Origin: Actinomycetospora endophytica
GTDB taxonomy: Bacteria > Actinomycetota > Actinomycetes > Mycobacteriales > Pseudonocardiaceae
Assembly (NCBI RefSeq): GCF_021026375.1
Contig: NZ_JAJNDB010000001.1
Location: forward strand, 1,302,001-1,366,000
Reading direction: 5' to 3'
DNA length: 64,000 nt
The notes beneath the pieces are model-generated. The model was not told the DNA's origin. It worked only from the letters and a program-made list of their open reading frames with translations, and made no database searches. Below are positions 50,928-59,752 of this stretch, piece after piece (the stretch's first letter is position 1; the number at the start of each line of letters is the position of its first letter). Made by a program: the position numbers and the translations under genes.

Positions 50928-51932
50928 TCAGGAGCTCTTCGCGGCCTTCGCCAGCCCGAGCGCGTAGTCGGGCATGAACTGCCCGGCGCTGGGCGAGCCG
51001 CGGCAGTCGCCGTCGGAGTCGCCCGGCTCCTTGATCCAGAGGTACGCCGCGACCCGGGGGTCACTCGTCTTGCGGGTCGGCGGGGTCCCCAGCGCGCGCC
51101 CCGGCGGGTTGCACCAGGTCGGCTGCTCGGGCCCGCTGTAGGACCCGTTGCCGTTCCGGCTGGTGTCGATGACGAACTTCTTGCCGCCGATCTGGTCGGA
51201 GACCTTCTTGCCGTAGCTGGTGACGGCGTCGTTCGTCTGGAAGTTCGACACGTTCAGCGCGAACCCGGCCGCCTGGTCGATCCCGGACTTCCGCAGGCCG
51301 TCCGCGAGCTGACCCGTGTCCTGGACGAAGCCGGGGTTGCCGGCGTCGATGTAGACCTCGGCGCCCGCACCCTTCAGCGTCTTCACCGCACCGGAGAGCA
51401 GCGCCTCCCGGCCGCCCTGCTCGCCCTCGCACTTCGACAGCGTCTGCGCGAGCGCGTCCGGCTCGAGGATGACGACGGACTTGGTGCCGCCGATCCCGGC
51501 GGCCATCTGCCCGACGAACGAGCGGTACTGGTCGTCGTCCTGGGCACCGCCCGAGGAGTACTGGCCGCAGTCGCGGTTCGGGATGTTGTAGGCGACCAGG
51601 ACCGGCGTCCGTCCCGCGGCCTTGGCCTGGGAGACGATGCCCTTGGTCTCGTCGGTCGTGTTGCCCTCGCTGCCGATCCAGTGCGCGACCGGCTGGCGGG
51701 CGATCTTCTCCAGCTCCGTCGCGTCCGCGGTCCGACCGTCCTGGCGCCACTGCTCGACCTGCTTGGCCGCCGTCGAGGCCGGGTCCACCCAGAACTCCGA
51801 CGCCGCGGGCGGCACGACCGTCGCGGGTGCCTGACCCTGCTGGTCGGACGAACCACCCGAGCATCCGGCCAGTGTCAGCGCCGCCATCGCGGCGAGCGCC
51901 GCCGAGGCGATCCGCCTCCGTCGTGCCGACAT
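50928..51932 (-). CDS. GH6 family glycoside hydrolase lipoprotein
   Basis: The 334-residue precursor has a basic start (MSARRRRIAS), a hydrophobic core and the lipobox LTLAGC, so it should be anchored to the outer face of the membrane. The catalytic domain has GH6 landmarks PVLVAYNIPNRDCGQYSSGG, SVVILEPDAL (catalytic Asp), ALNVSNFQ and AAYLWIKEPGDSDGDC. GH6 enzymes cleave beta-1,4-glucan. It lies 206 bp downstream of a cellulose-synthase-like gene, like CslZ beside CslA in Streptomyces. Three direct repeats lie upstream. Confidence 0.9.
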   Translation of the reverse strand: MSARRRRIASAALAAMAALTLAGCSGGSSDQQGQAPATVVPPAASEFWVDPASTAAKQVEQWRQDGRTADATELEKIARQPVAHWIGSEGNTTDETKGIVSQAKAAGRTPVLVAYNIPNRDCGQYSSGGAQDDDQYRSFVGQMAAGIGGTKSVVILEPDALAQTLSKCEGEQGGREALLSGAVKTLKGAGAEVYIDAGNPGFVQDTGQLADGLRKSGIDQAAGFALNVSNFQTNDAVTSYGKKVSDQIGGKKFVIDTSRNGNGSYSGPEQPTWCNPPGRALGTPPTRKTSDPRVAAYLWIKEPGDSDGDCRGSPSAGQFMPDYALGLAKAAKSS

Positions 51933-52023
51933 CCTTCCGAGCCACCCCCGGTGTCCCTCGCGACCGTTCCCGACGGGACCGGTCTCGTCGCTGGTAAGAG
52001 TCGCATCCCGCCCGATGTGACCC

Positions 52024-52057
52024 GTTCGCACCCCGGTTCTCACCGGGTTCTCACGGG
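52024..52057. promoter_or_regulatory. Three 11-12 bp direct repeats upstream of the GH6 gene
   Basis: GTTCGCACCCC (52024), GTTCTCACCGG (52036) and GTTCTCACGGG (52047) are spaced 12 and 11 bp apart, one helical turn each. They lie about 92-125 bp upstream of the GH6 start. Direct repeats of this spacing are typical of OmpR/PhoP-type response regulators; which regulator binds is unknown. Confidence 0.55.
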
Positions 52058-52138
52058 CCGACCGGGGTTCCCGGCGACTCCTGGAGCGTTCGCACGGGCG
52101 GGCGGGACGGATCACTCCGTCACCCGATCCACCGTGCG

Positions 52139-55100
52139 TCAGCTCGCCTCGGTCTGCTCCGGCTGCCGCGCGCGACGGGCCGCGTCGCTGCGCCCCGCCG
52201 CGACCGCGGGCGCGACCGCCGCCAGCGCGACGACCCGGACCGCGACCGTCGACGCGTGCAGCGAGCGCTCCGCGGTGGTCATCCCGTCGTGCTCCTCCTC
52301 CGGGGCGTCCGGCGCATCGCCGTCGGCCGGGCGCGCCGTCTCGCCGGCGGGTGCCGGGGTCGGGCGCGGGGACGGCGTCGGGCGTCCCGTGGGAGCAGGC
52401 GTGCCTGCGGCGGGGGAGAACGCCCCGTTCCCGGCGACGGGTGCTGCGCCGTTCACGGGCGCCGCGCCGTTCACGGGCGCTGCGCCGTTCACAGGTGCTG
52501 CGCCGTTGACGGGCGCCGGGCCGTTCGCCGGCGCGACGCCGTCGGCGGCGGCCGCTCCCGTGCCGCTCGCGGGCTCGCCGTCCTTCGCCGCCGCCGTGCC
52601 GTTCGCCGGGGCGGTGCCGTTCGCGGGCACCGCGCCGTCCGCGGGGCGACCGGACGACGACGTCCGGGAGCGCCGCTCCGGCGGGGCGATCTCGTTGCGG
52701 TGGACCGCGGCCGTCGGAGCGGCCGGTTCCGGACGGCTCTCCGGGGCCTGGGCCGGCCGGCCCGGCTGCGGTGCGGCCTCCGGACGCGGCCGGGGACCGG
52801 GACGCGGGGTCGGACGCCCGTTCTCGGCCGGACGACCCGGCTGCTCGGGGCGGGCTGCCGGCGACGGCCGCTGGCCCTCGGCGGGGCGACCGGGTCCGGC
52901 GGCCGGGCGCGGGGCGTCGGCCGGGCGCGGAGCGTCGGCCGGGCGCGGGGCGTCGACCGGACGGCCGGGATCGCCGGCCTGCTCCGCCGGCGACGGACGA
53001 CCCGCCTCGGCGGCGGGGCGTTCGACGGCGGGTCCGGGCGGCGGCCCGGCGGGCGTCTGGCGCACGGGGCCCGCCGGCTGGGGCCGGGGCGGCGTCCCCG
53101 GACGGGGAGCCGGGCTCGGACGCTTCGTCGGCGACGGGCCCGCCGCCGCCGGACGCGCCCCGGGCTGGGCCGGACCGGGCTGGGCCGGACCGGGCTGACC
53201 CGCGCCGGGCTGACCCGGAGCCGGCTGACCGGCGGCAGGCTGACCCGCGCCGGGCTGGGCGGGCCGGTGCTGCCCGGGCCCGGGCTGTCCCGCGCCGGGC
53301 GGAGTGGGACCCGGGGTCCCGGTGATCGCCGTCGACGGACCGGGCGGGGTCCCGGGGGCACCTGGGTGGGGCCGGTGCTCGCCGTGCGCGTGCACCGGCC
53401 GCGGGTGCAGGCCGTTGTTCGCCCGCGGACCCGGGCTGGGCGCGCCGGGGCGGCGCACCTCGGTCTGCGGGCCGCCGTCGCCGGTGCGGACCCAGCCGTC
53501 GGGCAGCGCGCGGTAGCGGTCGCCCGTACCGGCGTCGTGCGGCCCGCGGGGCGGGCCGTCGGGGCGGCCGGGCTCGGCGGTCCGCACCGCCCCCGTCGGG
53601 CCGTGCCCGTTGGCGGCGGCGACGCCGGCCGGGACCGGCTTTCCGGCCCCGGTGCGGACCCAGCCCTCGGGCAGGGCGTCCGCGTCCGCCAGCGGGGAGC
53701 GGAACGGTGCCGAGTCCGGGCCCTCGGCGATCATCGCGTCGAGCGCCGCCCGCTGCAGGGACTCGGTCGTGATGCCGGTCCGACCGCCGGAGGTGCGCGG
53801 CTCGGCGGTGATCACCGGCTGGCGCCCGACGACCCGCTCCACGATCCACAGGGCGGGCGGCGCCAGACAGGCCAGGAGCGCGACCGCGGGCCACAGCAGC
53901 ACCGCGGGGCTCGCGTAGCCCATGACGATCGAGGTGACGATCGCCGCGATCAGCACCAGCCCCCACTGCAGGTGGCGGCGGAAGGTCAGGATGTGGTCGG
54001 CGCTCGAGGAGAGGCCCTTCGGGGTGACGACGAACTTCGCCGGCAGCCGCAGCAGCGTCGCGATCAGCGAGGCCGCGAAGATCGGCGACGCGAAGATCGA
54101 CATCAGCATGCCCTTGACGCCGGAGGATCCCTCGGCCTCGTAGGGGCTGACGTTGTAGCGCCGGTTGCGCAGGTAGACCCAGAGCTGGAACGCGGTGGCG
54201 TCGATGTAGAGCGCCAGCCAGAGCTGCACCGGCACGACGACGCCCTGGACGCCGAGTGCGAGGAAGAGCACCGCGTTGACCGCGCCGAGGATCCAGCCGA
54301 TCGCCATCGACGGGTAGAACGTCGTGATCAGGCAGTAGTGCAGCGCGCGACCGGGCGAGAGCAGCGGCAGGCGCCGCCAGAACTCGGTGAGCAGCACCTC
54401 GAACGTGCCGCGCGACCAGCGCATCTGCTGGGAGAAGAAGTCGCCCCACGACGACGGGCCCTCGCCGACCGCGAGGACGTCCGGCGTGTACACCGACTTC
54501 CAGCGTGCCTTGGTCGCCGGGTTCCGCCGCGCGTGGAACTTCAGGCCGGTCGCCATGTCCTCGGTGACCGAGTCCGACAGGCCGCCGATGCCCTTGAGGG
54601 CGCTGATGCGGATGGCGTTGTTCGTGCCCACCAGCATCGCCGCGTTGTAGCGGTTCGCCGCCCGCTGGATCAGCGAGTGGAACGGGAACTGCTGGGACTC
54701 GGCGGCCCGGGTCACGAACGTCTCGTCGTTCGCGTAGCACTGCGGGCCGACGACGAATGAGACGTCCGGGTCGCGGAAGTACCCGAGAATGCGCTCCGCG
54801 TAGTTCGGGAGCGGAACGTGATCGGGGTCGACCGACAGGAAAATCTCGTACGAGTCCCCGTGCTCGGCGACCCACGCGTTGTAGTTCCCGTGCTTGGTCT
54901 TCGCCTTGAACGGGCCCTTCTTGCGGTTGTACTCGTCGACGCCCTTACGGGTGAAGTGGTTGACGCCGAGCTCGCGGCACATCGCGCGGACGGCCGGGTC
55001 GTCGCCCTCGTCGAGGAGCCAGACGTCGAGGATCCCCTGGTAGCGGATCTGCAGCGCCGCCTGCAGCGTGCCGCGGACGACGTCGATCGGCTCCTTGCTC

Positions 55101-55546
55101 GGGACGATCGTGGTGAGGAAGGCGATGCGCTGGTTCTGCTGGGGCGGGACCGGGACCGGGTCGCGCGAGATCACCGAGGCCAGTGACAGCGAGAAGACGT
55201 TGATCAGCCGCAGGAGCTCCATCAGGGCGATGGAGCCGATGACGACCCAGTTCGCGTACTGCGCGATCGGGGGGCCGGTGACCGCGGGGCGGTGCGCGGG
55301 GTGGAGGAGCCAGGTGAAGAACAGCGCCTCGAAGACGAAGTTCAGCGCCGCGATGGCCAGCGAGCGCCAGACGCGTCCGCGTCCGTGCACCGCGTCGACC
55401 CCGCGGTAGGACACCCGGTAGTCGTGGCCGTCACCGTCCAGCTCGCGGATCGGGCCGGCCAGCTGCGAGAACTCCTGGATGCGACGACCGACGACGAGTT
55501 CGTTCTCGTCGACCTCGTCAGCAGGTCTCTCGGCAAGAAGCGTCAT
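52139..55546 (-). CDS. Cellulose-synthase-like GT2 glycosyltransferase with Pro-rich tail
   Basis: The 1135-residue membrane enzyme has two N-terminal helices, a GT2 domain with DEGDD (179-183), DPD (240-242), TED (328-330) and QQMRW (373-377), and several further helices to about 570. These are the motifs of processive beta-glucan synthases such as Streptomyces CslA. After about 620 comes a roughly 500-residue Pro/Ala/Gly/Arg-rich tail with WVRTG and other short repeats, ending in a possible hydrophobic segment. A GH6 gene follows; no glxA-like oxidase is adjacent. Confidence 0.9.
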   Translation of the reverse strand: MTLLAERPADEVDENELVVGRRIQEFSQLAGPIRELDGDGHDYRVSYRGVDAVHGRGRVWRSLAIAALNFVFEALFFTWLLHPAHRPAVTGPPIAQYANWVVIGSIALMELLRLINVFSLSLASVISRDPVPVPPQQNQRIAFLTTIVPSKEPIDVVRGTLQAALQIRYQGILDVWLLDEGDDPAVRAMCRELGVNHFTRKGVDEYNRKKGPFKAKTKHGNYNAWVAEHGDSYEIFLSVDPDHVPLPNYAERILGYFRDPDVSFVVGPQCYANDETFVTRAAESQQFPFHSLIQRAANRYNAAMLVGTNNAIRISALKGIGGLSDSVTEDMATGLKFHARRNPATKARWKSVYTPDVLAVGEGPSSWGDFFSQQMRWSRGTFEVLLTEFWRRLPLLSPGRALHYCLITTFYPSMAIGWILGAVNAVLFLALGVQGVVVPVQLWLALYIDATAFQLWVYLRNRRYNVSPYEAEGSSGVKGMLMSIFASPIFAASLIATLLRLPAKFVVTPKGLSSSADHILTFRRHLQWGLVLIAAIVTSIVMGYASPAVLLWPAVALLACLAPPALWIVERVVGRQPVITAEPRTSGGRTGITTESLQRAALDAMIAEGPDSAPFRSPLADADALPEGWVRTGAGKPVPAGVAAANGHGPTGAVRTAEPGRPDGPPRGPHDAGTGDRYRALPDGWVRTGDGGPQTEVRRPGAPSPGPRANNGLHPRPVHAHGEHRPHPGAPGTPPGPSTAITGTPGPTPPGAGQPGPGQHRPAQPGAGQPAAGQPAPGQPGAGQPGPAQPGPAQPGARPAAAGPSPTKRPSPAPRPGTPPRPQPAGPVRQTPAGPPPGPAVERPAAEAGRPSPAEQAGDPGRPVDAPRPADAPRPADAPRPAAGPGRPAEGQRPSPAARPEQPGRPAENGRPTPRPGPRPRPEAAPQPGRPAQAPESRPEPAAPTAAVHRNEIAPPERRSRTSSSGRPADGAVPANGTAPANGTAAAKDGEPASGTGAAAADGVAPANGPAPVNGAAPVNGAAPVNGAAPVNGAAPVAGNGAFSPAAGTPAPTGRPTPSPRPTPAPAGETARPADGDAPDAPEEEHDGMTTAERSLHASTVAVRVVALAAVAPAVAAGRSDAARRARQPEQTEAS
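52446..52517. repeat. Four tandem 18-bp repeats in the glycosyltransferase gene
   Basis: Four 18-bp units of the form GCGCCGTTCACGGGCGCC encode a repeated Ala-Pro-Val-Asn-Gly-Ala hexapeptide in the C-terminal tail. The third and fourth units carry point changes. Related short repeats encode RPADAP-like (about 52910-52965) and GQPG/AQPG-like (about 53155-53300) units. Confidence 0.8.
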
Positions 55547-55881
55547 CGGGCCGTTTCGTCTCGATGGCAGGGGGAGCGACGGGCCGATCCCGTACGTCCC
55601 CTCGTCGTCGTGGCGTCGTCCCCCGTCCCCGTGATGTCCGGGTACAGAGCCGAGCGCCGTCCTCCCGTCGGTGTCCTGGTCGTGATGTGGTCGTGATCGT
55701 CCGCCGTCGTCCCCCGACGTCGACGCGACGGGTGAACCGTACGGGCATCACTGAACGTGCTCATCCAGGGGGACGGTCCGGACCACTCCGACGTTGCCCC
55801 CGTTCCGGAAATCAGGGCGGGACGGTTGTCACACGGACCTTACGGGCTCCGCATGTCACCCGATCCGCTCACACCTGGTGA
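55547..55881. other. Gene-free gap upstream of the glycosyltransferase gene
   Basis: This 335-bp stretch holds no convincing gene; its open frames lack coding character. It contains a tandem 11-bp direct repeat (TGGTCGTGATG, TGGTCGTGATC) at 55677-55698, about 130 bp before the glycosyltransferase start, and must contain that gene's promoter. Confidence 0.6.
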
Positions 55882-56430
55882 TCAGCGGTCGCGCCGCCCG
55901 ACGCGGGGTGGGAGGTCGTGTCGCTCGACGGTGAGCGCACCGCCGGCCACCACGCCCGTCATGAACGTGGCGAAGGGCTGGCGCCGCCGGTCGGTCGGCG
56001 ATCCGGGGTTGAGCAGCCGGAGGCCGCGCGGTGTCGTGGAGTCCCACGGCACGTGGCTGTGCCCGAAGACCACGACGTCGACCGGGTCGTCCGAGTCCGG
56101 CCCGAACCACGTGTCGCAGCGCCGTTCGCGACCCCGCGCGTCGCCGGTCTCGTGCACGACGGCCAGGCGCAGGCCGCCGACCTCGACCCGGGCCACCTCG
56201 GGCAGTCGGGCCCGCAGTGCCTCGCCGTCGTTGTTGCCCCAGCACCCGACGAGGGTCGCGGCCCGGGCCTCGAGCGCGTCGAGGGCCTCGGGGGCGACCC
56301 AGTCGCCGGCGTGTACGACGACGTCCGCGGCGTCGACCGCGGCCCACACCGGCTCGGGGATCTCCTTGGCCCGGACCGGCAGATGGGTGTCTGACAGCAG
56401 GGCGAGCCGGATCGATCCGTCGGGCCGCAC
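55882..56430 (-). CDS. YfcE/MJ0936-type metallophosphoesterase
   Basis: The 182-residue protein has the full set of calcineurin-like phosphoesterase motifs: SDTHLP, HAGDWV, GNNDGE, HETGD and FGHSHVP. It should bind two metals. The natural substrate of these small phosphodiesterases is not known. The GTG start lies 3 bp after the stop of the SRPBCC gene, so they are co-transcribed. Confidence 0.9.
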   Translation of the reverse strand: MRPDGSIRLALLSDTHLPVRAKEIPEPVWAAVDAADVVVHAGDWVAPEALDALEARAATLVGCWGNNDGEALRARLPEVARVEVGGLRLAVVHETGDARGRERRCDTWFGPDSDDPVDVVVFGHSHVPWDSTTPRGLRLLNPGSPTDRRRQPFATFMTGVVAGGALTVERHDLPPRVGRRDR

Positions 56431-56433
56431 CGG

Positions 56434-56832
56434 TCAGCTCCGTCCGGCGGGCGGGGCCACGAGGGCGTGCAGCGCGACGAACGCGATCGGGGTGTACGGC
56501 GCGACGACGAGCGCCGGACCCTCGGTGACGAGCCGGGTCCGGCTGCCCCCGTCGTCGGGCTCGACGTCGTGGTGCAGCACCAGGTGCAGCGGCCCCACCC
56601 TGACCCGCCACGACCACGTGCGCGCCGCCTCGTCCACGGCGAGCACCTCGAAGGGGACCCGCACGACCCCCACCGCGTGGACGGTCCCCCGCAGCCCCGG
56701 CTCGAGGCGGCGAGCCGGGGCCCGGACGGCGGTGATCTGCGGCGCCCAGCCCCGCCACCGGTCGAGGTCGGCGTAGCGCTCCCAGGCCTCGTCGGCAGTA
56801 GCGGGCCCGCGGGCGGAGACGGTGGTGCGCAC
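56434..56832 (-). CDS. SRPBCC family protein
   Basis: The 132-residue protein fits the START/polyketide-cyclase-like helix-grip fold: TVSARGPATADEAWERYADLDRWRGWAPQI at the start, then alternating beta-strands. The C-terminal helix is short (FVALHALVAPP), slightly truncated against the family. It may bind a hydrophobic ligand. It forms a two-gene operon with the phosphoesterase and is divergent from a P450 gene. Confidence 0.78.
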   Translation of the reverse strand: MRTTVSARGPATADEAWERYADLDRWRGWAPQITAVRAPARRLEPGLRGTVHAVGVVRVPFEVLAVDEAARTWSWRVRVGPLHLVLHHDVEPDDGGSRTRLVTEGPALVVAPYTPIAFVALHALVAPPAGRS

Positions 56833-56977
56833 GGGCGAGGAGTACCCGCCACCGGGGCCAGCAATGGCACGCCCGCCCGAGGCGGCAAGGGCACGTTCCT
56901 GTCATCTGACGAGCGGACGGCGCCACTCACCCGACCGGGCGTGCGCCGAGCTGGTACCGCGTCGTACCATCGCCGCC

Positions 56978-58294
56978 ATGGTTCGCGACACGCTGCGCTG
57001 GGCGGCCACCCACGGGCTGATGCGGGCGGCCATCCGGCGCGAGGCGCGCCACGGCAACCCGGACGCCGCGCTGCTGCTCGACCCCGACCTGCAGGGCGAC
57101 CCCTTCGCCCACTACGAGCGGCTGCGCGAGACCAGGCCGTTCGCCCGGGGAGCGTTCTCACGGGTGAGCGTGCACCACGATGTCTGCACCGAGGTGCTGC
57201 GCAGCGAGGACTTCGGCGTCGCCGACCGGGATGCGGCGATGCCCGCGGCGGTGCGGCTCGCCCTGCGTCTCGCCGGCCCGCCGCCGTACCCGGGACCGAT
57301 CGACCCGCCGTCGATGCTCGCCGTCGACGCCCCCGACCACACCCGCTACCGGCGTCTGGTCACCCGGGCGTTCACCGCGCGCCGGGTCTCGGCGCTGCGC
57401 GGGCGCACCGAGCAGATCGCGACCGAGCTGCTCGACGACCTCGCGAGCCCGGACGGCGCCCCGGTCGACCTCGTCCACCGCTACGCGAGCCTGCTCCCGG
57501 TCACCGTGATCTCCGAGATGCTCGGCGTGCCCACGACGATGCGCGAGCAGTTCCTGGCCTGGGGCGATGGTGCCGCCGCCTCGCTCGACCTCGGACTGCC
57601 CCGCGACCGCTGGTCGACCGTGCAGACCAACGTCGCCGCCCTGCACGGCTGGATGAGCGAACACCTGCGCCGGCTGCGCGCCGATCCGGGCGAGGACCTG
57701 CTCTCCCAGCTCGTCACGGTCGCCGACGACGACGGCACCGGGCTCACCGAGCACGAGCTGGTGTCGACGGCGCTGCTCGTGCTCGCCGCGGGCTTCGAGA
57801 CGACGGTGAACCTCATCGCCAACGGCACCCGGTTGCTCTTCGACCACCCGGACCAGCGCGAGCGCCTCGCCGCCGACCCGTCCCTGTGGCCGACGGCGGT
57901 GGACGAGGTCCTGCGCGTGGAGTCCCCGGTGTCCCGCACCGCGCGGCGGGCCCGCCGGGACACCGAGGTGGCGGGCCGGGAGATCCCCGAGGGCGCGCTG
58001 GTCGTGACGGTGCTGGCGGGCGCGAACCGCGACCCGGACGTCTTCACCGACCCGGGAGTGTTCGACGTCGGGCGCGCGAACGCCCGCGAGCACGTCGCCT
58101 TCTCCAGCGGCATCCACTACTGCCTCGGCGCCGCGCTCGCGCGCATGGAGGGCGAGGTGGCGCTGCGCGCGCTGTTCGAGCGCTACCCGGATCTCGCCCC
58201 GGCCGGGGAGGCGCGTCGCCGGCCGACGCGCATCCTGCGGGGCTACGAGGCGATGCCGGTCGCGGTCGGTCCGGCCCGCCGCGAGGCGGCCTGA
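56978..58294 (+). CDS. Cytochrome P450 (second)
   Basis: The 438-residue soluble P450 has the I-helix motif AAGFETTVN (Glu in place of the usual Asp), the K-helix EVLR and the haem block FSSGIHYCLG (Cys382). It is not closely similar to the P450 at 15.3 kb. The substrate is unknown and no redox partner is adjacent. ATG 56978 is preceded by TACCAT with 7 nt between, consistent with a leaderless transcript. Confidence 0.9.
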   Translation: MVRDTLRWAATHGLMRAAIRREARHGNPDAALLLDPDLQGDPFAHYERLRETRPFARGAFSRVSVHHDVCTEVLRSEDFGVADRDAAMPAAVRLALRLAGPPPYPGPIDPPSMLAVDAPDHTRYRRLVTRAFTARRVSALRGRTEQIATELLDDLASPDGAPVDLVHRYASLLPVTVISEMLGVPTTMREQFLAWGDGAAASLDLGLPRDRWSTVQTNVAALHGWMSEHLRRLRADPGEDLLSQLVTVADDDGTGLTEHELVSTALLVLAAGFETTVNLIANGTRLLFDHPDQRERLAADPSLWPTAVDEVLRVESPVSRTARRARRDTEVAGREIPEGALVVTVLAGANRDPDVFTDPGVFDVGRANAREHVAFSSGIHYCLGAALARMEGEVALRALFERYPDLAPAGEARRRPTRILRGYEAMPVAVGPARREAA

Positions 58295-58308
58295 TCCACC
58301 GAGCGGCC

Positions 58309-58623
58309 TCAGACGCTGATCGGCAGGCCGAGCAGGGCGATCGCGGCGGCCGTCAGCACCGTCGTGCTGGGACGGCCCGGCGGCTCGGCGACGACCGCCA
58401 TGAGGCCCGCGCGGACGAGTCGCCGCCCGGCGAACTGGTCGGTGCAGGGCTGACCGTCGATCAGCAGCGCGCCGCCGGGATCGCTGCTCACCGTGCAGCG
58501 GCCCGCCGCGACGGCGAACAGGACGGCACGGTCGCGCGGGGAGATCATCGGGCGCGACTCCGGCGACCGGCGCGGTCGCGGGAGCGGGCGGGACGGTACG
58601 CCGGGGTCAGCTGAGATGGTCAT
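58309..58623 (-). CDS. Small hypothetical protein, 104 residues
   Basis: The start ATG 58623 is supported by GAGGAGCACGTCG just upstream. After a Pro/Arg-rich stretch comes a compact region, PRDRAVLFAVAAGRC then LLIDGQPCTDQFAGRRLVRAGL, that looks like a small helix-rich domain with two Cys, and a hydrophobic C-terminus (TAAAIALLGL). It resembles short conserved proteins of Pseudonocardiaceae of unknown role. It converges with the P450 gene after 14 bp. Confidence 0.6.
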   Translation of the reverse strand: MTISADPGVPSRPLPRPRRSPESRPMISPRDRAVLFAVAAGRCTVSSDPGGALLIDGQPCTDQFAGRRLVRAGLMAVVAEPPGRPSTTVLTAAAIALLGLPISV

Positions 58624-58924
58624 CGACGTGCTCCTCGTGGTCACCGACCAGGGTGGTCAGCGCGCTGGGCCGAACGGGTCAACTGTCGTATCGATGTCCG
58701 CTCGGATCTGTTAGCTGGATCACGCAGAGTCGTGACGAATCGGGGCGATCTCGCGCCGTCTCCGGCTGTGTACCGGTGTCTCGGGTCGTATCGGGAGTGT
58801 CGTAGACGGTGCAAGACGACGCGATGGGGTCCGCGGCGACCCCGGGTGAGGCCCCGGGCGGTCGGGGTGGAGTTCAGGGTCCGACCCGGAGGTCCGGGGC
58901 TCCGCGCGGCGGCAGGCTGAGCCC
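58624..58924. other. Divergent gene-free gap, 301 bp
   Basis: The gap separates the small hypothetical gene from the DUF1707 gene. The part near 58680-58740 is noticeably less GC-rich than its surroundings and probably holds the two promoters. No palindrome, RNA gene or open frame of interest was seen. Confidence 0.5.
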
Positions 58925-59737
58925 ATGACCGACCAGGAGCGGCGCGAGCAGGCGCCCACCCCGTCCCCCGCCACCGCGACCGCCGGTCCGGGTTCCGCCG
59001 CGGCCGAGACCGTCGCGCCGGCGAACCCGGCCCCCGAACCGCAGGACGCACCGTCGTCGTCGGGCCCCGCCGGGTCCCTCGGGCACCCGGGCGACCTGCC
59101 GCCCTCGCCGGCCGACCTCCCGGTCGACCACGACGACCGCGAGCACGTCGTCGGGCTGCTGCAGGAGGCGGTGTCGCGCGGCCTGATCGACACCCTCGAG
59201 TTCGACCGCCGCTCCGGGCTCGCGACGACGGCGCGCACCCGTCGTGAGCTCAACACGCTCGTCGTCGACCTGCCCCTCGAGCACCCGGACCGGGCACGGG
59301 CCCGGACGGCGGCCGAGTCGCGCCGTCGTGCGACGAGCCCGCCGGCCGACGACGCCCGCGCCGCCTACGCGGCCGGCGACACCAGCGGCACCGTCGCCCT
59401 GCACGCGACGCTCGGCTCGGTGAAGCGCTCCGGGGCGTGGGCGGTCCCGCGCCGGCTGGAGATCGACGGCTGGATGGGCTCGGCGGAGCTCGACCTGACC
59501 GAGGCGGTGATCGACCACGAGGTCGTCGAGATCGACGTCGACATGACCATGGGCTCGGTCGAGCTGCGCCTGCCCGAGACGGCCAGCGCCTCCCTGGACG
59601 CCGTCAGCGCCACGGCGGGCAGCGTCGAGGACAAGCGCCGCACCAGCCGGCCCGCCGGTCGGCCGCACGTCGTCGTGACCGGGAAGGTCGCGTTCGGCTC
59701 CGTCGAGGTGAAGGGGCCGAAGTGGTGGAAGAACTGA
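58925..59737 (+). CDS. DUF1707 (SHOCT-like) protein with LiaF-like C-terminal domain
   Basis: The 270-residue protein has a disordered Pro/Ala/Ser-rich N-terminus. A DUF1707 segment follows (DDREHVVGLLQEAVSRGLID then TLEFDRRSGLATTARTRREL). The C-terminal half has beta-rich repeats of the form LGSVKRSGAW, MGSAELDL, MGSVELRL and FGSVEVKG, like the cell-wall-stress LiaF C-terminal domain. It lacks membrane helices. A role in envelope stress is suggested only by the domain. Confidence 0.82.
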   Translation: MTDQERREQAPTPSPATATAGPGSAAAETVAPANPAPEPQDAPSSSGPAGSLGHPGDLPPSPADLPVDHDDREHVVGLLQEAVSRGLIDTLEFDRRSGLATTARTRRELNTLVVDLPLEHPDRARARTAAESRRRATSPPADDARAAYAAGDTSGTVALHATLGSVKRSGAWAVPRRLEIDGWMGSAELDLTEAVIDHEVVEIDVDMTMGSVELRLPETASASLDAVSATAGSVEDKRRTSRPAGRPHVVVTGKVAFGSVEVKGPKWWKN

Positions 59738-59752
59738 GCGGGGGCCGGTGCC

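Noticed and set aside
52446..53300. Regular repeats that might be read as CRISPR or minisatellite
   Set aside because: They are direct tandem units with no spacers, lie in frame in the glycosyltransferase gene, and encode Pro/Ala/Asn/Gly repeats.
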